A stretch of 64,000 nucleotides of DNA from Unio delphinus (GCA_029339505.1 JAQISU010000124.1:181001-245000); one strand, 5' to 3'; shown: positions 47,106 through 55,935, counted from the stretch's first letter. Notes: generated from the sequence alone by a model not told the origin. Program-made: numbers and translations.

Positions 47106-48065
47106 ATGGTCAATGAAGCATTAACAACCCGATTGGCTCGTGAACGACTGGATGCAATTAAGAAATTTATACCAATTCGTGACTCTGTCAGGAATAAACT
47201 GCAACAACGACAGAGTTTACAAACTGATTTTGCTCTGGGGTCTGAAGAGTTGTTTAAACCAGTAACCACAGCAACGAAAGGGGTAGAGCGTGCTTTACTG
47301 GGAGATGGTCCCGAGACGGGAAAATCTGTTATTGGTGAACTTGAAAAAATAGCAGCGAAAACTGAACAAACAAAACAAATAGAATCAAAGAGAACAGTAG
47401 ATGATTTACGCATGAGATTTAACGAAGAAGGGTTAGCAGCAATTGATGAGACTGATCCAACAGAAATTCCTACGCTTGTTGTTACGTCCTATGAAGACAG
47501 AAAAAAAATGTTGAAACCAGAACATCATAAGTTTGTTAAGAATTTCACTCACTGGGCTGATATATTCTATAAAATCAAAACTGGAAAAAGTCAAAAAAAG
47601 ACAGATAGTGCATCATACATTGAATATATCAGGATGGTGGATCACGTGTATAATCAATACGAAGAGTTTAAACAACAACAAAAACCGCCAAGATTGCAAA
47701 GAAAGCGACAGCAACCTGCAAAGAAAATATCTTTTTCACCTAAAAAACAACAACTACCACCTGATGATGATGATACTCTTGATTATTTACAAACCACGGA
47801 TACAGACAAACTAGATGAAGCAACTGGTTATAGCGGAAGTGGATTAGGAAATCCAAGGATTGGAAACACTTGTCCTGATAGTGTTATCAATGATATATCA
47901 CGATTAGATGTTCTCATCGGAGGAAAACGAGCTGGAAATAACTCTCCAGAAATAATTAATGAAGCAGCTGATATCTGTAAACGGTTATTTGCCGGCGGTA
48001 TCATGGATATCAAAACATATCGAGATTTCATTGACGAGTTAGCAAATGGGTATCATAGCGATTAA
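47106..48065 (+). CDS. Polinton conserved protein (PY/PW-type), unknown function
   Basis: 319 residues. The N-terminal half is helical and charged. A basic, Gln/Pro-rich linker follows (about 192-218, with RLQRKRQQPAKK), then acidic DDDD. The C-terminal segment (about 262-315) with SRLDVLIGGKRAGNNSPEI...ICKRLFAGGI resembles a short helical domain I associate with uncharacterised Polinton virion-block proteins. AATTGAAAA lies 28 nt before the ATG. No enzyme motif. A minor capsid, core or scaffold function is inferred from position. Confidence 0.6.
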   Translation: MVNEALTTRLARERLDAIKKFIPIRDSVRNKLQQRQSLQTDFALGSEELFKPVTTATKGVERALLGDGPETGKSVIGELEKIAAKTEQTKQIESKRTVDDLRMRFNEEGLAAIDETDPTEIPTLVVTSYEDRKKMLKPEHHKFVKNFTHWADIFYKIKTGKSQKKTDSASYIEYIRMVDHVYNQYEEFKQQQKPPRLQRKRQQPAKKISFSPKKQQLPPDDDDTLDYLQTTDTDKLDEATGYSGSGLGNPRIGNTCPDSVINDISRLDVLIGGKRAGNNSPEIINEAADICKRLFAGGIMDIKTYRDFIDELANGYHSD

Positions 48066-48070
48066 ATAAC

Positions 48071-48080
48071 AATTGAAAAC
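48071..48080 (+). promoter_or_regulatory. AATTGAAAA-type motif before the pX-like gene
   Basis: AATTGAAAAC 28 nt before ATG 48099, at the same spacing as the copy before 47106. A TTTATAATA follows 10 nt before the ATG. Confidence 0.4.
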
Positions 48081-48098
48081 ACTATTGGTTTTATAATA

Positions 48099-48545
48099 AT
48101 GATCGTACACTACAATCATGATAAACCAACCCTCGTCTATGTAGTTAATTCACGGTTTCCAGTTTATAGAGCATACTACGGAGATGGCCTCGGCAAGACC
48201 ATTTTAGGATTCTTTTCAAGAACGGCCCCAAAAGTGATGCCGTTAGCTAAACAACTTGGAATGAAAGCCATTGATGTTATTCGTGATAAGGGTATTAGTA
48301 CTGTTGGAGATCTTGCCGGGAAAGCGTTTTCAACTGCGAAGGATAAAATAACATCATTAGTGAGACGAAAAGAGAAACAGGTACCATTGCCATCTACAGC
48401 AGAGATGCCTGCGAGTGTCAGTAAAATTATAAATAACGCAGTAGATGAAAAACTAGCGTCGATGGTAAATCAAGAGGACCAAAATAACATGACAGCAAAC
48501 ATGATAGCAGGAAGTGGCTTTAAAAAACCACGACGAAAACGCTAG
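48099..48545 (+). CDS. Small basic virion protein (adintovirus pX/pVI-like)
   Basis: 148 residues. An amphipathic stretch near the start (GDGLGKTILGFFSRTAPKV, about 28-46) is followed by a Lys-rich middle and a basic end, FKKPRRKR. MIAGSG just before the basic tail fits the adenain-type cleavage pattern (M/I/L)xGx-G. These properties resemble adenoviral minor proteins that carry a membrane-active helix and are trimmed by the viral protease. AATTGAAAAC lies 28 nt before the ATG. Homology is judged from pattern and order, not alignment. Confidence 0.55.
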   Translation: MIVHYNHDKPTLVYVVNSRFPVYRAYYGDGLGKTILGFFSRTAPKVMPLAKQLGMKAIDVIRDKGISTVGDLAGKAFSTAKDKITSLVRRKEKQVPLPSTAEMPASVSKIINNAVDEKLASMVNQEDQNNMTANMIAGSGFKKPRRKR

Positions 48546-48599
48546 CGTTTTTCACGATGAAATGGAAAATCCGATTTAGACTCTGATAAATAGAATAAA

Positions 48600-50021
48600 A
48601 TGTTCAAAAGGTCATCTGATCCAGCATTTGATATGGATGCCCCAGTGCGTAAAGATGATTCTGTACGCGATTTTCAATTTTATTCTTATCACGCAGTACA
48701 ACCAGATCTCCGATCACGAATTGAACTTCAAGTTCATGATACCAGTAAATACTTTTTGCCTTGTGAAGCGTTTATTGAAGTAGAAGGAGAACTTGTAACA
48801 AATAATGCTGCACATAATGATCCTCCATATGACATTAGCCCAACTACCCGAGTTGGTTTTGTTAATAACGGTATCATGGCGTTATTTGAAAGCGCTAGAT
48901 ATCTCATTGATGGAAAAGAAATTGAATCCATTGATCGTGAAGTTGATGTGGCTACAACAATCATAGGGTTAGCAAGATATTCTGATGATTATTCAAGATC
49001 AGCGGGTCCATCTATGATGTTTGCAAAGGATATTACTGATAACGCTGAACACAACCAGTATTCTAGAGTCAAGGCAACACAAGTCACTGCAGTTAATCCA
49101 GCACCAGCCGGATATACAAGACCACCTGGTGATTTTGATGTCATAAATACTATTACTACTTACAATCTAGGATTTGCAACACGTGTAGCAACATTACAAG
49201 GACAGCGTCGACAATTTTCATATGCAATTCCACTGCATCATATATTCGGATTCTGTAGAAACGTCCGAAAAGTTATTTATGGAGCTAAACACACAGTAGC
49301 GCTTGTACGAAAGGGTACTGATAATGATGCAATATGGCGTGATGCTGCTGTTCCTGATGGTAAAGTCGTTTTAACAAAACTATCATTGTGGATGCCAGTG
49401 TTAACTCCATCAATCACAGCAGAAGAAAAATTGTTATCATTTATGGACCAAGGAGGAAAGTCGTTATTGAGTTGGTTATCAGTGACTACGGATACTAAAC
49501 AAGACAATGTTAATGGTACATTCACATGGCACCTGGTATCAAAACAAGGGGTTTCAGCTCCACGTCATATATTTATTGCATTACAGAATAATGAGCGAGT
49601 TGGTAATCAACAACGAAGTCATATGATATTTGATCAGTTAGGTGTTAATGAAGTCTCGCTGAGAATAAACGGACAACAGGAACCATCTGAAGATGTGCAA
49701 CTTGATTACGGTCAAAATCATCTTGCACGTGTCTATCATAACCTGTTGTCATTTATGGCACGTGATCAAAATGTGGATACCGGTTTGCAAATATCACAAT
49801 ATGATTTCAAAAGCCTCTATCCGATTTATTACTTTTCGCTGGAACATCTCGACTTGGTGAGACAATCTGTCGTTGATATACACTTCAGAGCCCGTGTAAC
49901 CCGTCCTGGTGGTATTATTAATTATAGAGCGGTTGCTGTCATTCTCAGTGATAAATCAATGCTACTTGAAGGTGTTGGTGGAAGAATGAGAGTGGTAGAT
50001 GCACCAGTGGAAAATATGTAA
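48600..50021 (+). CDS. MCP: Major capsid protein, double jelly-roll (hexon-like)
   Basis: 473 residues, in the range of Polinton MCPs. The order of features fits the family: an N-terminal strand-rich segment, a central RHIFIALQNNER strand, then VSLRINGQQ-x-P-x-E-D-x-Q-L-D-Y followed by a YHNLLSF helix, a known MCP signature region. The end is PIYYFSL...VDIHFRA strands. It would form trimeric capsomers. The neighbours (pX-like, core-X-like, protease, penton) give the same virion-block order logic as adintoviruses. A GGAAAAT variant of the shared upstream motif lies about 35 nt before the ATG. Intact. Confidence 0.88.
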   Translation: MFKRSSDPAFDMDAPVRKDDSVRDFQFYSYHAVQPDLRSRIELQVHDTSKYFLPCEAFIEVEGELVTNNAAHNDPPYDISPTTRVGFVNNGIMALFESARYLIDGKEIESIDREVDVATTIIGLARYSDDYSRSAGPSMMFAKDITDNAEHNQYSRVKATQVTAVNPAPAGYTRPPGDFDVINTITTYNLGFATRVATLQGQRRQFSYAIPLHHIFGFCRNVRKVIYGAKHTVALVRKGTDNDAIWRDAAVPDGKVVLTKLSLWMPVLTPSITAEEKLLSFMDQGGKSLLSWLSVTTDTKQDNVNGTFTWHLVSKQGVSAPRHIFIALQNNERVGNQQRSHMIFDQLGVNEVSLRINGQQEPSEDVQLDYGQNHLARVYHNLLSFMARDQNVDTGLQISQYDFKSLYPIYYFSLEHLDLVRQSVVDIHFRARVTRPGGIINYRAVAVILSDKSMLLEGVGGRMRVVDAPVENM

Positions 50022-50030
50022 TTGAAAATC
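50021..50030 (+). promoter_or_regulatory. AATTGAAAA-type motif before the core-X gene
   Basis: ATTGAAAATC directly after the MCP stop codon, 58 nt before ATG 50079. The related GGAAAATCCG lies before the MCP gene (48564). Confidence 0.35.
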
Positions 50031-50078
50031 CGAAGGATATTTCCATTGAATGGTTTTACGATTTAGAATCAATCAATT

Positions 50079-50633
50079 ATGTATAACATGTCATATAGTG
50101 TTATTAGTGTTGCGTTAACTCCTGGTCAAATCAAAAAATTGCAATCAGAATCGGCTAAAAAATGTGGAACCACAATCACGTTGAAACTTAATCAAATGAC
50201 TGGTGGTGCAAATAAATTATCGCTGACAACTCGTCAAGTGAAACATTTCAATGATGCTTTCAAGGATAAAAAAGGGGTTCAGATCACACTCTCTTCGGCT
50301 GCTATCAAAAATATGATAAAAACAGGTGGTATATTTCCGTTGTTTGCTGCAATACCAGCATTGGTTGCGGCAGCAGCCCCAGCAGTAGCAAAAGCGGCCG
50401 CATTGGGGGTAGTTGGAGGCTTGGGAACAAAAGCGGTACAGAGCATTGCTGAATCATATGAACCGAAGAAAGGTCAAGGGTATAAAAAAAAGGGAAAGGG
50501 TCTAAGACTACCAGGAACCCCGTATTCATGGTACAGCGGAAAGGGTCTAAGACTACCAGGAACCCCGTATTCATGGTACAGCGGAAGATCCGTTCACGGA
50601 TCAGGCCTGAGACTACCAGGAACGGTTTATTAA
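50079..50633 (+). CDS. Virion core protein X-like, with LPGTPY repeats
   Basis: 184 residues. Two ALTPGQIKKLQ / SLTTRQVKHFNDAFKDKKGVQITLS-type half-repeats (residues 12-80) precede a hydrophobic Ala-rich helix GGIFPLFAAIPALVAAAAPAV (88-108) and a basic linker. This build is typical of the core-X-like protein of Polintons and adintoviruses. The C-terminus has GLRLPGTPYSWYSG twice as a 45-bp tandem DNA repeat (about 50499-50588) and a third partial copy. The LPGTP motif also occurs before the PLA2 domain. It likely sits under the capsid and may interact with membrane or DNA. Confidence 0.75.
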   Translation: MYNMSYSVISVALTPGQIKKLQSESAKKCGTTITLKLNQMTGGANKLSLTTRQVKHFNDAFKDKKGVQITLSSAAIKNMIKTGGIFPLFAAIPALVAAAAPAVAKAAALGVVGGLGTKAVQSIAESYEPKKGQGYKKKGKGLRLPGTPYSWYSGKGLRLPGTPYSWYSGRSVHGSGLRLPGTVY

Positions 50634-50644
50634 TTCAGAAATCT

Positions 50645-51067
50645 ATGGTTCCAATGTCCAATTTTGATTTAATGGATGTTGCTAAAAAACTAGTGATTAA
50701 AAATTTCAGAGGTGTTTTTATGAAAGATCAATTACCACATCAACCAAACAAAACTGAAACCGGTATTATTAATCTCGATAACAGCACCGGACCTGGAACT
50801 CACTGGGTTGCATACGCTATTGATCCACGTGGGATTGTCTATTTTGATTCATATGGATTAGCCCCACCAAAAGAGTTTATGCGTTATATAAAAACCCTTC
50901 CAATGAAGACTTGGTATTCTACGCTACCAACACAACAAATCAATGACCCACCAATATGCGGCAGTGAAGTATTAAATGTCCTTGACGCTATTTCAGCATC
51001 TAGAAAATCACCACACATTGTCGTAAATGACTACACTAGTAATCGCTTTTTAGAGAGAGATATATAA
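50645..51067 (+). CDS. PRO: Adenain-like cysteine protease
   Basis: 140 residues from ATG 50645; the frame is open upstream but there it overlaps the core-X gene. Catalytic residues are visible in order: His53 (GTHWVAY), Asp68 (YFDSYG), oxyanion Gln97/98 (TQQIN) and Cys105 (PICGSEV). It should mature virion proteins; IAGS-G in the pX-like protein is a possible site. Slightly shorter than adenovirus adenain. It sits 6 bp before the fibre-like gene. Confidence 0.93.
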   Translation: MVPMSNFDLMDVAKKLVIKNFRGVFMKDQLPHQPNKTETGIINLDNSTGPGTHWVAYAIDPRGIVYFDSYGLAPPKEFMRYIKTLPMKTWYSTLPTQQINDPPICGSEVLNVLDAISASRKSPHIVVNDYTSNRFLERDI

Positions 51068-51073
51068 AATATC

Positions 51074-52375
51074 ATGATTGATATTTGGGGGAGACCTCTG
51101 AAACCCAAACCCGATGACACTGCAACTCCTGATTCTATCAAGGATATAAAAGAAAAAATTAAAGATGAAATCGCTGAGACGTTGAACTTAACAAGTGTTG
51201 ACCCGAATGAAATAGTTGTATTTCAAGACAAACAGGGTAAATTGAAATCCAGTAATATTTCTCTGGATGATATTTTGGTTAAACAACAAAACGCAATCGA
51301 GGATACTATCGCGTTATTTTCCGATCAGGGTAAATTGAAAACCAGTAATATTTCTCTGGATGATATTTTGGTTAAACAACAAAACGCAATCGAGGATACC
51401 GTTGCGTTATTTTCCGATCAGGGTAAATTGAAATCCAGTAATATTTCTCTGGATGATATTTTGGTTAAACAACAAAACGCAATCGAGAACACCGTTGCGT
51501 TATTTTCCGATCAGGGTAAATTGAAATCCAGTAATATTTCTCTGGATGATATTTTGGTTAAACAACAAAACGCAATCGAGAACACCGTTGCGTTATTTTC
51601 CGATCAGGGTAAATTGAAAACCAGTAATATTTCTCTGGATGATATTTTGGTTAAACAACAAAACGCAATCGAGGACACCGTTGCGTTATTTTCCGATCAG
51701 GGTAAATTGAAATCCAGTAATATTTCTCTGGATGATATTTTGGTTAAACAACAAAACGCAATCGAGGATACTATCGCGTTATTTTCCGATCAGGGTAAAC
51801 TCAAACCGGGTGTACTTTTTTCGACGATTACAGATCGATTTAAAACTCTTAACGATTCTGCGTTAGAACTAGCAACACTTCAATCTAAAACCGAAGAACA
51901 CATAAAACAGTTTACCGCATTTCGTAGAAATATCATTGATAAATTTATTGGAACTACATTCGATAAAATTGAACTAAAACTCCCTGATATTAAAAAATCC
52001 ATCGATGAGACGAAAAACTTCATCGAAGCCGTCAAAGGTGATCTTTCGAGGATGATAACAGTTATTGAAAAAACAAAAATTCCTCATGAGAAAACCAACA
52101 ACGTGGTATACACAATCCAACACGGATCATTTGAGTGGACACCTGAAAACAACAAATTAGACATCACTGCAACAGTTAAGGGTATTTATCGATTAACAAT
52201 AGTGAGAACGACTCAATTTAATATTTCATCGTCCAGTTCATCCGGGGTCAATAATACGATTTCAACGATCATCGACAAGGATACAACTGAACAGTTCACG
52301 TTAATAGCTACTGATAAAAATTTGGTTAGGGTTACAACAACGTGGTATGTGGAATTCGTAGCGGATTTAAGTTGA
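51074..52375 (+). CDS. Fibre-like protein with six 31-residue repeats
   Basis: 433 residues. After a short N-terminus, residues about 53-238 are six almost identical 31-residue repeats (93 bp each) built on GKLKSSNISLDDILVKQQNA. They vary mainly at Ser/Thr after GKLK and Asp/Asn before T(V/I)ALF. A helical, coiled-coil-prone section follows (about 255-345), then a beta-rich C-terminal domain (350-433) with VKGIYRLTIV and Ser/Thr-rich loops. A shaft plus head layout next to capsid genes suggests a receptor-binding fibre or spike. That is inference from architecture. Confidence 0.65.
   Translation: MIDIWGRPLKPKPDDTATPDSIKDIKEKIKDEIAETLNLTSVDPNEIVVFQDKQGKLKSSNISLDDILVKQQNAIEDTIALFSDQGKLKTSNISLDDILVKQQNAIEDTVALFSDQGKLKSSNISLDDILVKQQNAIENTVALFSDQGKLKSSNISLDDILVKQQNAIENTVALFSDQGKLKTSNISLDDILVKQQNAIEDTVALFSDQGKLKSSNISLDDILVKQQNAIEDTIALFSDQGKLKPGVLFSTITDRFKTLNDSALELATLQSKTEEHIKQFTAFRRNIIDKFIGTTFDKIELKLPDIKKSIDETKNFIEAVKGDLSRMITVIEKTKIPHEKTNNVVYTIQHGSFEWTPENNKLDITATVKGIYRLTIVRTTQFNISSSSSSGVNNTISTIIDKDTTEQFTLIATDKNLVRVTTTWYVEFVADLS
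51228..51787 (+). repeat. 93-bp in-frame tandem repeat, six copies
   Basis: Units share all but a few positions, with period 93 bp (CCGATCAGGG-type anchors at about 51321, 51414, 51507 and so on). Near-identity at silent sites shows recent expansion or homogenisation, not old conserved repeats. Confidence 0.9.
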
Positions 52376-52405
52376 AAATTGCAAAGCAATTTCACTAACG
52401 GTTTC

Positions 52406-52416
52406 AATTGAAAACG
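52406..52416 (+). promoter_or_regulatory. AATTGAAAA-type motif before the two-TM gene
   Basis: AATTGAAAACG about 31 nt before ATG 52438, with a partial copy (GTTGAAAATT) at 52371 right after the fibre stop. Confidence 0.4.
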
Positions 52417-52437
52417 CTAGCGTATTTAAAATAAAAA

Positions 52438-53076
52438 ATGATTTCATCATCGCAATATCGCTATGATCAGGTCAGAGAGTATCAAACTAGACTCAAAACC
52501 TTGTCTGAGGAGTATGAATTGAAAATTAAAAAATATCGCAGGAGAATTACCGCAATTGATGTTACTGTGTACGCTGTGAGTGGTGTAATCACCGGAGCTG
52601 GTATTATACTGTCTTCAGTGACAATGATGGCTCCGATAGCTGTTCCAATTTGCATTTCTGCGGCAACAACAATCGCTGGAATAATTTCAATAATCACAAA
52701 AAAAATATCATCATGCAGCCAACGGAAACTACAAGACTACATAATTCAATTTCATGTTGTGTCCACTGCATACTCGCAATTATCCTCATTGATATCGTCA
52801 TCGCTCGATGATACAATTATATCAGAGAGTGAGTTTTCAGCGATGGTAGATATATATGATTCTGCGATGTCAAAATTAGAAATACATCATGAATATAATA
52901 ACAATGACAACACAGATGGAACAACAAATAGTGGAGAACACAAAACCAGTACAAACAAGCATGATCTCAATAACCTCAACGAATCCAGAATTCAGTGTGA
53001 ATTTCCCCTCTCCGGTCCCAGTGAAGGAGATAGCGCTAGCAAAATTACGAGTATACCACAGTTGGCCAAATATTAG
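52438..53076 (+). CDS. Two-TM coiled protein (Polinton-associated, SLAP-like family)
   Basis: 212 residues. A basic helical N-terminus (1-36) is followed by a hydrophobic pair (about 37-87) with VTVYAVSGVITGAGIILSSV and IAVPICISAATTIAGIISII, then a helical C-terminal part with TIISESEFSAMVDIY. This build resembles small metazoan proteins often found near Polinton capsid genes. The last 63 codons overlap the penton ORF in another frame and are low-complexity Asn/Thr-rich, so the tail may be unconstrained. AATTGAAAACG lies about 31 nt before the ATG. A membrane role in entry or assembly is possible but unproven. Confidence 0.6.
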   Translation: MISSSQYRYDQVREYQTRLKTLSEEYELKIKKYRRRITAIDVTVYAVSGVITGAGIILSSVTMMAPIAVPICISAATTIAGIISIITKKISSCSQRKLQDYIIQFHVVSTAYSQLSSLISSSLDDTIISESEFSAMVDIYDSAMSKLEIHHEYNNNDNTDGTTNSGEHKTSTNKHDLNNLNESRIQCEFPLSGPSEGDSASKITSIPQLAKY

Positions 53077-54235
53077 GTCAAAATCATTTGGTGGTCAACA
53101 ACCCAATAATTCACTGGTATTTGCAAATAAGAATAAACCCGACGGTACCCCAGACTGGAATGTTGTTTCCATACCAACCGGATCATACCAAATCGAACAA
53201 ATCAATAACGAATTCGCGCGTAGAATAAAATCGATTACTGGAAAAGAATCAAAAATAGCTATAACGGTTCATGAGCCAACACTATCATCTGCCATTGAAA
53301 TAAGCACAGAGGGTTATGTCGTAGATATCTATCAAAGTTCTATTAGAACCGTACTGGGATGGCCTGAATTACCACCGGAAAAATCCACCACCGACTTAAC
53401 CACGGATGTACAATCATATCATGAAATCAATCCTAGTTATCGAGATAATTTATCTGATATAAGAAAAGGAAAAATCGGCGATAGATTTATATTCACCAAC
53501 AAAGACACATTGCAATGGGATTTTATCATTAAAAGAACAGCCGAGTCATCTGTTACTATTTCATTTACGCTAGCTGACGTCCGTGGTTTTTTTAATGAGA
53601 TTAAACAATTATATGACACACAACTAGAACAACTACGGAAAACAAGATCGCAAAAACACGTTGAAATAATAAATCAGCTTATATCCGACATGAAATATAT
53701 CTATGAACTAATTATTCAAACAATAATTAATGACAACAGCGACAATAAACAACAATTCCTAACCGATTACAATATCACAAAAGACAATCTGCGTAATTTC
53801 AGGTTTCCGAAATACAACGCTGATGAATTAGTAAGAATTGTTAAAACCGATATCATCAAAGCGCTACAAAAATCAGATTCAACTGTCCTCCTCAAACATA
53901 ATAATGATCCAGATGGTGGTGGTAGGCATATCGCTCCGTTCAACGTGAATATTTCAACGGTGATCGCGCTTAATTTAGTGTGTGATGTGATCGAAGGAAG
54001 CTATCAAATAAATTTAGAACGATCAAATCAAGCTCAGCAGGGATATATTTTGTATTCATTTGCACCAATAGCTCCTCCAGGGTTTTTAATTATTGAAAAC
54101 CCAATTAATCCTGTCTACATGCGATGCCATAATAATTCGTTAACGAGAATTAATTTCAAACTCACCGACCAGTCAAATAATCTAATTGATTTACAAGAAG
54201 AGGTGTTAGCGATTAGCTTGTTTGTGAAATCATAA
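52889..54235 (+). CDS. Penton / minor capsid protein (single jelly-roll)
   Basis: 448 residues. The beginning has SMISITSTNPEFSVNFPSPV and LRVYHSWPNI, and the end has VCDVIEGSYQ, LYSFAPIAPPGF, NPINPVYMR and a FKLTDQSNNLIDLQEE strand. These are signature phrases of Polinton/adintovirus pentons. A helical insertion (about 245-330) separates the two halves. It should fill the capsid vertices. Its first 188 bp overlap the two-TM gene in another frame; ATG at 52889 or 52904 are possible starts. The stop is 16 bp before the right TIR. Confidence 0.88.
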   Translation: MNIITMTTQMEQQIVENTKPVQTSMISITSTNPEFSVNFPSPVPVKEIALAKLRVYHSWPNIRSKSFGGQQPNNSLVFANKNKPDGTPDWNVVSIPTGSYQIEQINNEFARRIKSITGKESKIAITVHEPTLSSAIEISTEGYVVDIYQSSIRTVLGWPELPPEKSTTDLTTDVQSYHEINPSYRDNLSDIRKGKIGDRFIFTNKDTLQWDFIIKRTAESSVTISFTLADVRGFFNEIKQLYDTQLEQLRKTRSQKHVEIINQLISDMKYIYELIIQTIINDNSDNKQQFLTDYNITKDNLRNFRFPKYNADELVRIVKTDIIKALQKSDSTVLLKHNNDPDGGGRHIAPFNVNISTVIALNLVCDVIEGSYQINLERSNQAQQGYILYSFAPIAPPGFLIIENPINPVYMRCHNNSLTRINFKLTDQSNNLIDLQEEVLAISLFVKS

Positions 54236-54251
54236 ATGATTTTCGTCCTAA

Positions 54252-54478
54252 GGACTTGATAAAATATTCGGGTAAAATCACCGTAAACCTAGAACTGAAA
54301 GTTCTAGCAGCAGAGGGGGTGAGTGACAACGACGTTGCGACATCAACGAAAACGCGAATGTTTTCAGACAAGGGTCGGAGACTTATTTTTTCGCGAGAAG
54401 GGTCTAGTGTTATTTTGGAGGGGGTATAATCAAAAATAAAAACAAAAAAAAGTTGTCTGATTCGCCCCCTCTGCTGCT
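54252..54478 (-). repeat. Right terminal inverted repeat of the Polinton
   Basis: Reverse complement of the left repeat with no indels. It carries the same internal 14-bp inverted copy of the terminus (54306-54319) and the same 19-nt hairpin (54289-54307). It begins just after the penton stop codon and contains no coding sequence. It ends CCCCCTCTGCTGCT, followed by the target duplication GAAAGA. Confidence 0.95.
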
Positions 54479-54484
54479 GAAAGA
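54479..54484. repeat. Target site duplication, right copy (GAAAGA)
   Basis: Matches 38088-38093. Together they mark the host DNA broken by insertion of the Polinton. Confidence 0.75.
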
Positions 54485-54710
54485 CTAAAATAACTACAAA
54501 GTAGTTAGACCTAAATCACACAAATCTACCAATTAATTAGATTTTCATCAAGCAAAACCAAAACCCAACATTCGACTAAATCACGCAAAATAACCAATAT
54601 TTATACTAATTCATACAAAACTAACAATTAGACTAAATCAAACAAAACCAACAATTATTTAGACCAAAATCACTCAAACCTTCCAATTAATTAGACCTAA
54701 GAAAATAGAA
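54485..54710 (+). repeat. Diverged tandem repeat in the right flank
   Basis: About five copies of a 38-41 bp unit with AGACTAAATCA...CAAA..CCAATTA, beginning right at the Polinton target duplication. The left flank lacks it. Confidence 0.55.
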
Positions 54711-54984
54711 CCATCATGAAAACCCCATATCTAACAGCCATATAATAATATAAACAAAAGATTATTTTTAAAATTTCAACTGTATATCATATGATAAAGA
54801 GAAGTGTCTTTTACTTTTTTATATGTCAAACTAATCGTTTTCCATTTCTAATTTTTTGTCGAATTCAATGTGATGTTGTTTTTAGATAGCAATCCTAAAT
54901 ATAAAAATCACAACTATACTAAGCAGTATTTCCAGTGATTTATTACCAAACAGAAAACATGATTACATGTCTCAATTTATTGTT

Positions 54985-55935
54985 AATATAACGTCGCCCT
55001 CTTATTATAAGAGGTGGCTAATTGGATTTGGCTGCGTTATCTAGGGAATGACCTCCATCGATTTTTTAACCCATGTTAGTGGATAGATAGATCATCAACA
55101 AAGATCTGGGCAACATTATTGGGAAGAAATAATGCAATATGAGCTCCCTTAAGCAAGAAAAAAATAATAACGCATTTAATCAAAACAAATTAATAATGGT
55201 CATTTCAATTCAACTTAAGTTATGTCAACAGGATTTGACAGCAGTCTAATTTAGATATATTTCATCATAATAACGAGTGGTGAAAAGAGCGCAATGTCCA
55301 CGATTGATTGCATCACCTTCCTCTCGACTGTGTTCCAACGTCTCTATTTCCTTGAATCTTTCTATTCCTACCACTTCATCCCTTTCTGGACTTCCTAACT
55401 CGTCGCTTCTTGTTTGCGGACTTCCGTCTTCTGACTGTCCTGTCTCTCTCCCGGAAAGCTGTTCCTTAATGCTGTTCTCTTTAGAAAGTGTGCGTACTAG
55501 CACTAAACCCAGTATTTTCCCACAAGACAGCCGCCTGGTCCCTTTTCTTCACTAAAGAGGACAGAACTGTTCTTTTTCAGGCTTCCCCGAGCCAAATTTC
55601 TATATCGCAGGAAATTTCGGACTAAAGAATTTCGATCAAAATTGTAACTTTAAAAATCACATTACTTCCAAAGTGTACGCCTTAATTTTACTCTGACCAA
55701 AATGTTCCTAAGATAATCATTTATTTCGTTTGTCTAGAATCTCCGAACTACGATATATAATACTTCCCTTTGAAGAATGACCCTTTGACATGGGTTCATA
55801 TCAAGTGGTTATGGATCGGTAGTACAACTGTTTTCTTTCTCAAGACCGTGCTAAGATACCCTTGTCAGTTTCATTGAGTAGGAATGCTGGCCATTTGAAG
55901 TTTGACACTAACATTAGAAAAGATGAAGGGACCCT
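54985..55935 (-). repeat. Dispersed repeat, copy 2 (inverted relative to copy 1)
   Basis: Reverse-strand relative of 3070-4632, lacking the middle 565 bases. A minus-strand ORF at 55246-55503 (85 aa) lies in it but matches nothing known and is broken in copy 1. Confidence 0.65.

Larger units (their letters stand above)
38093..54478. mobile_element. Complete Polinton/Maverick (adintovirus-like) endogenous virus
   Basis: A 16.4-kb unit bounded by matching inverted repeats that begin AG and end CT, as known for Polintons. It encodes the full hallmark set: packaging ATPase, rve integrase, PolB-type polymerase region, adenain-like cysteine protease, double-jelly-roll major capsid and penton. GAAAG flanks both ends (38088-38092 and 54479-54483). 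If the first A of the left repeat is counted, GAAAGA is a perfect 6-bp target duplication, the size usual for Polintons. All ORFs are open apart from two frame changes at 9-A runs, so the copy looks young. The extra phospholipase A2 domain, the polymerase-helicase fusion and the fibre-like repeat protein set it apart from the textbook element. Confidence 0.95.
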
